From contig DKXQ01000014.1 in NCBI GenBank assembly GCA_002493085.1, positions 1 to 14,043 of the forward strand: 14,043 nt of DNA, in the 5' to 3' direction. This DNA is from Lachnoclostridium sp. UBA7122. Its GTDB lineage: Bacteria; Bacillota; Clostridia; Lachnospirales; Lachnospiraceae. The translations under genes were made by a program, and so were the position numbers. The notes under the pieces are model-generated. The model searched no databases and was not told the origin of the DNA. It worked only from the letters and a program-made list of their open reading frames with translations. Position 1 is the stretch's first letter. Each line of letters begins with the position of its first letter. Positions 14,043 through 14,043 of this stretch are shown piece after piece.

Positions 14043-14043
14043 A

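Overview
The window looks like chromosomal DNA of a low-GC, Gram-positive anaerobe, most likely a gut Lachnospiraceae (Clostridia). The grounds are AT-rich codon use, strong AAGGAGG-type ribosome binding sites, a YlbJ-type membrane protein, an M18 aminopeptidase, a fused chorismate mutase/prephenate dehydratase, and an RlmD-type methyltransferase with a C-terminal extension I associate with this group. This assignment comes from recalled protein families, not from a search.

Layout. Positions 1-985 hold two gene remnants: a minus-strand C-terminal piece of a probable CHAP/papain-like hydrolase (128-430) and the C-terminal third of a GH18 YaaH-type glycosidase (551-985), interrupted by TGA at 554-556. 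Positions 1079-9668 are core genes on the plus strand: a CorA-type Mg2+ channel, a YlbJ-family membrane protein, an M18 aminopeptidase, pheA, and rlmD. Two 36-bp intergenic repeats (30/36 identical) lie just upstream of ylbJ and of the aminopeptidase gene.

Between pheA and rlmD sits a complete-looking IS607-family element of about 1.98 kb (about 5975-7954): promoter, tnpA (serine recombinase), overlapping tnpB (RuvC nuclease with all three acidic residues) and a probable omega-RNA at the right end. Joining the flanks at a shared GG rebuilds AAAGGAGG-ATAT-ATG. The element therefore appears to have separated rlmD from its own ribosome binding site, and the predicted omega-RNA guide now coincides with the rlmD start codon.

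After a strong terminator (9671-9718) the character changes to accessory DNA. There is a visibly more GC-rich block with a 62-codon gene of unknown function converging on an XRE repressor gene (their stop codons overlap), then a near-consensus promoter whose spacer contains a perfect 13-bp palindrome and whose start region contains a perfect 17-bp palindrome. This promoter points at a lipoprotein gene of unknown function. A terminator follows, then an 802-residue secreted protein with Ig-like and InlB-B/Flg_new-type repeats, which ends one base before the window does. The XRE gene plausibly controls the lipoprotein promoter.

I see no CRISPR array, no rRNA or tRNA genes, and no clearly novel defence system. 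The most interesting points are the IS607 insertion geometry, the XRE/palindrome promoter, and the intergenic repeat pair.
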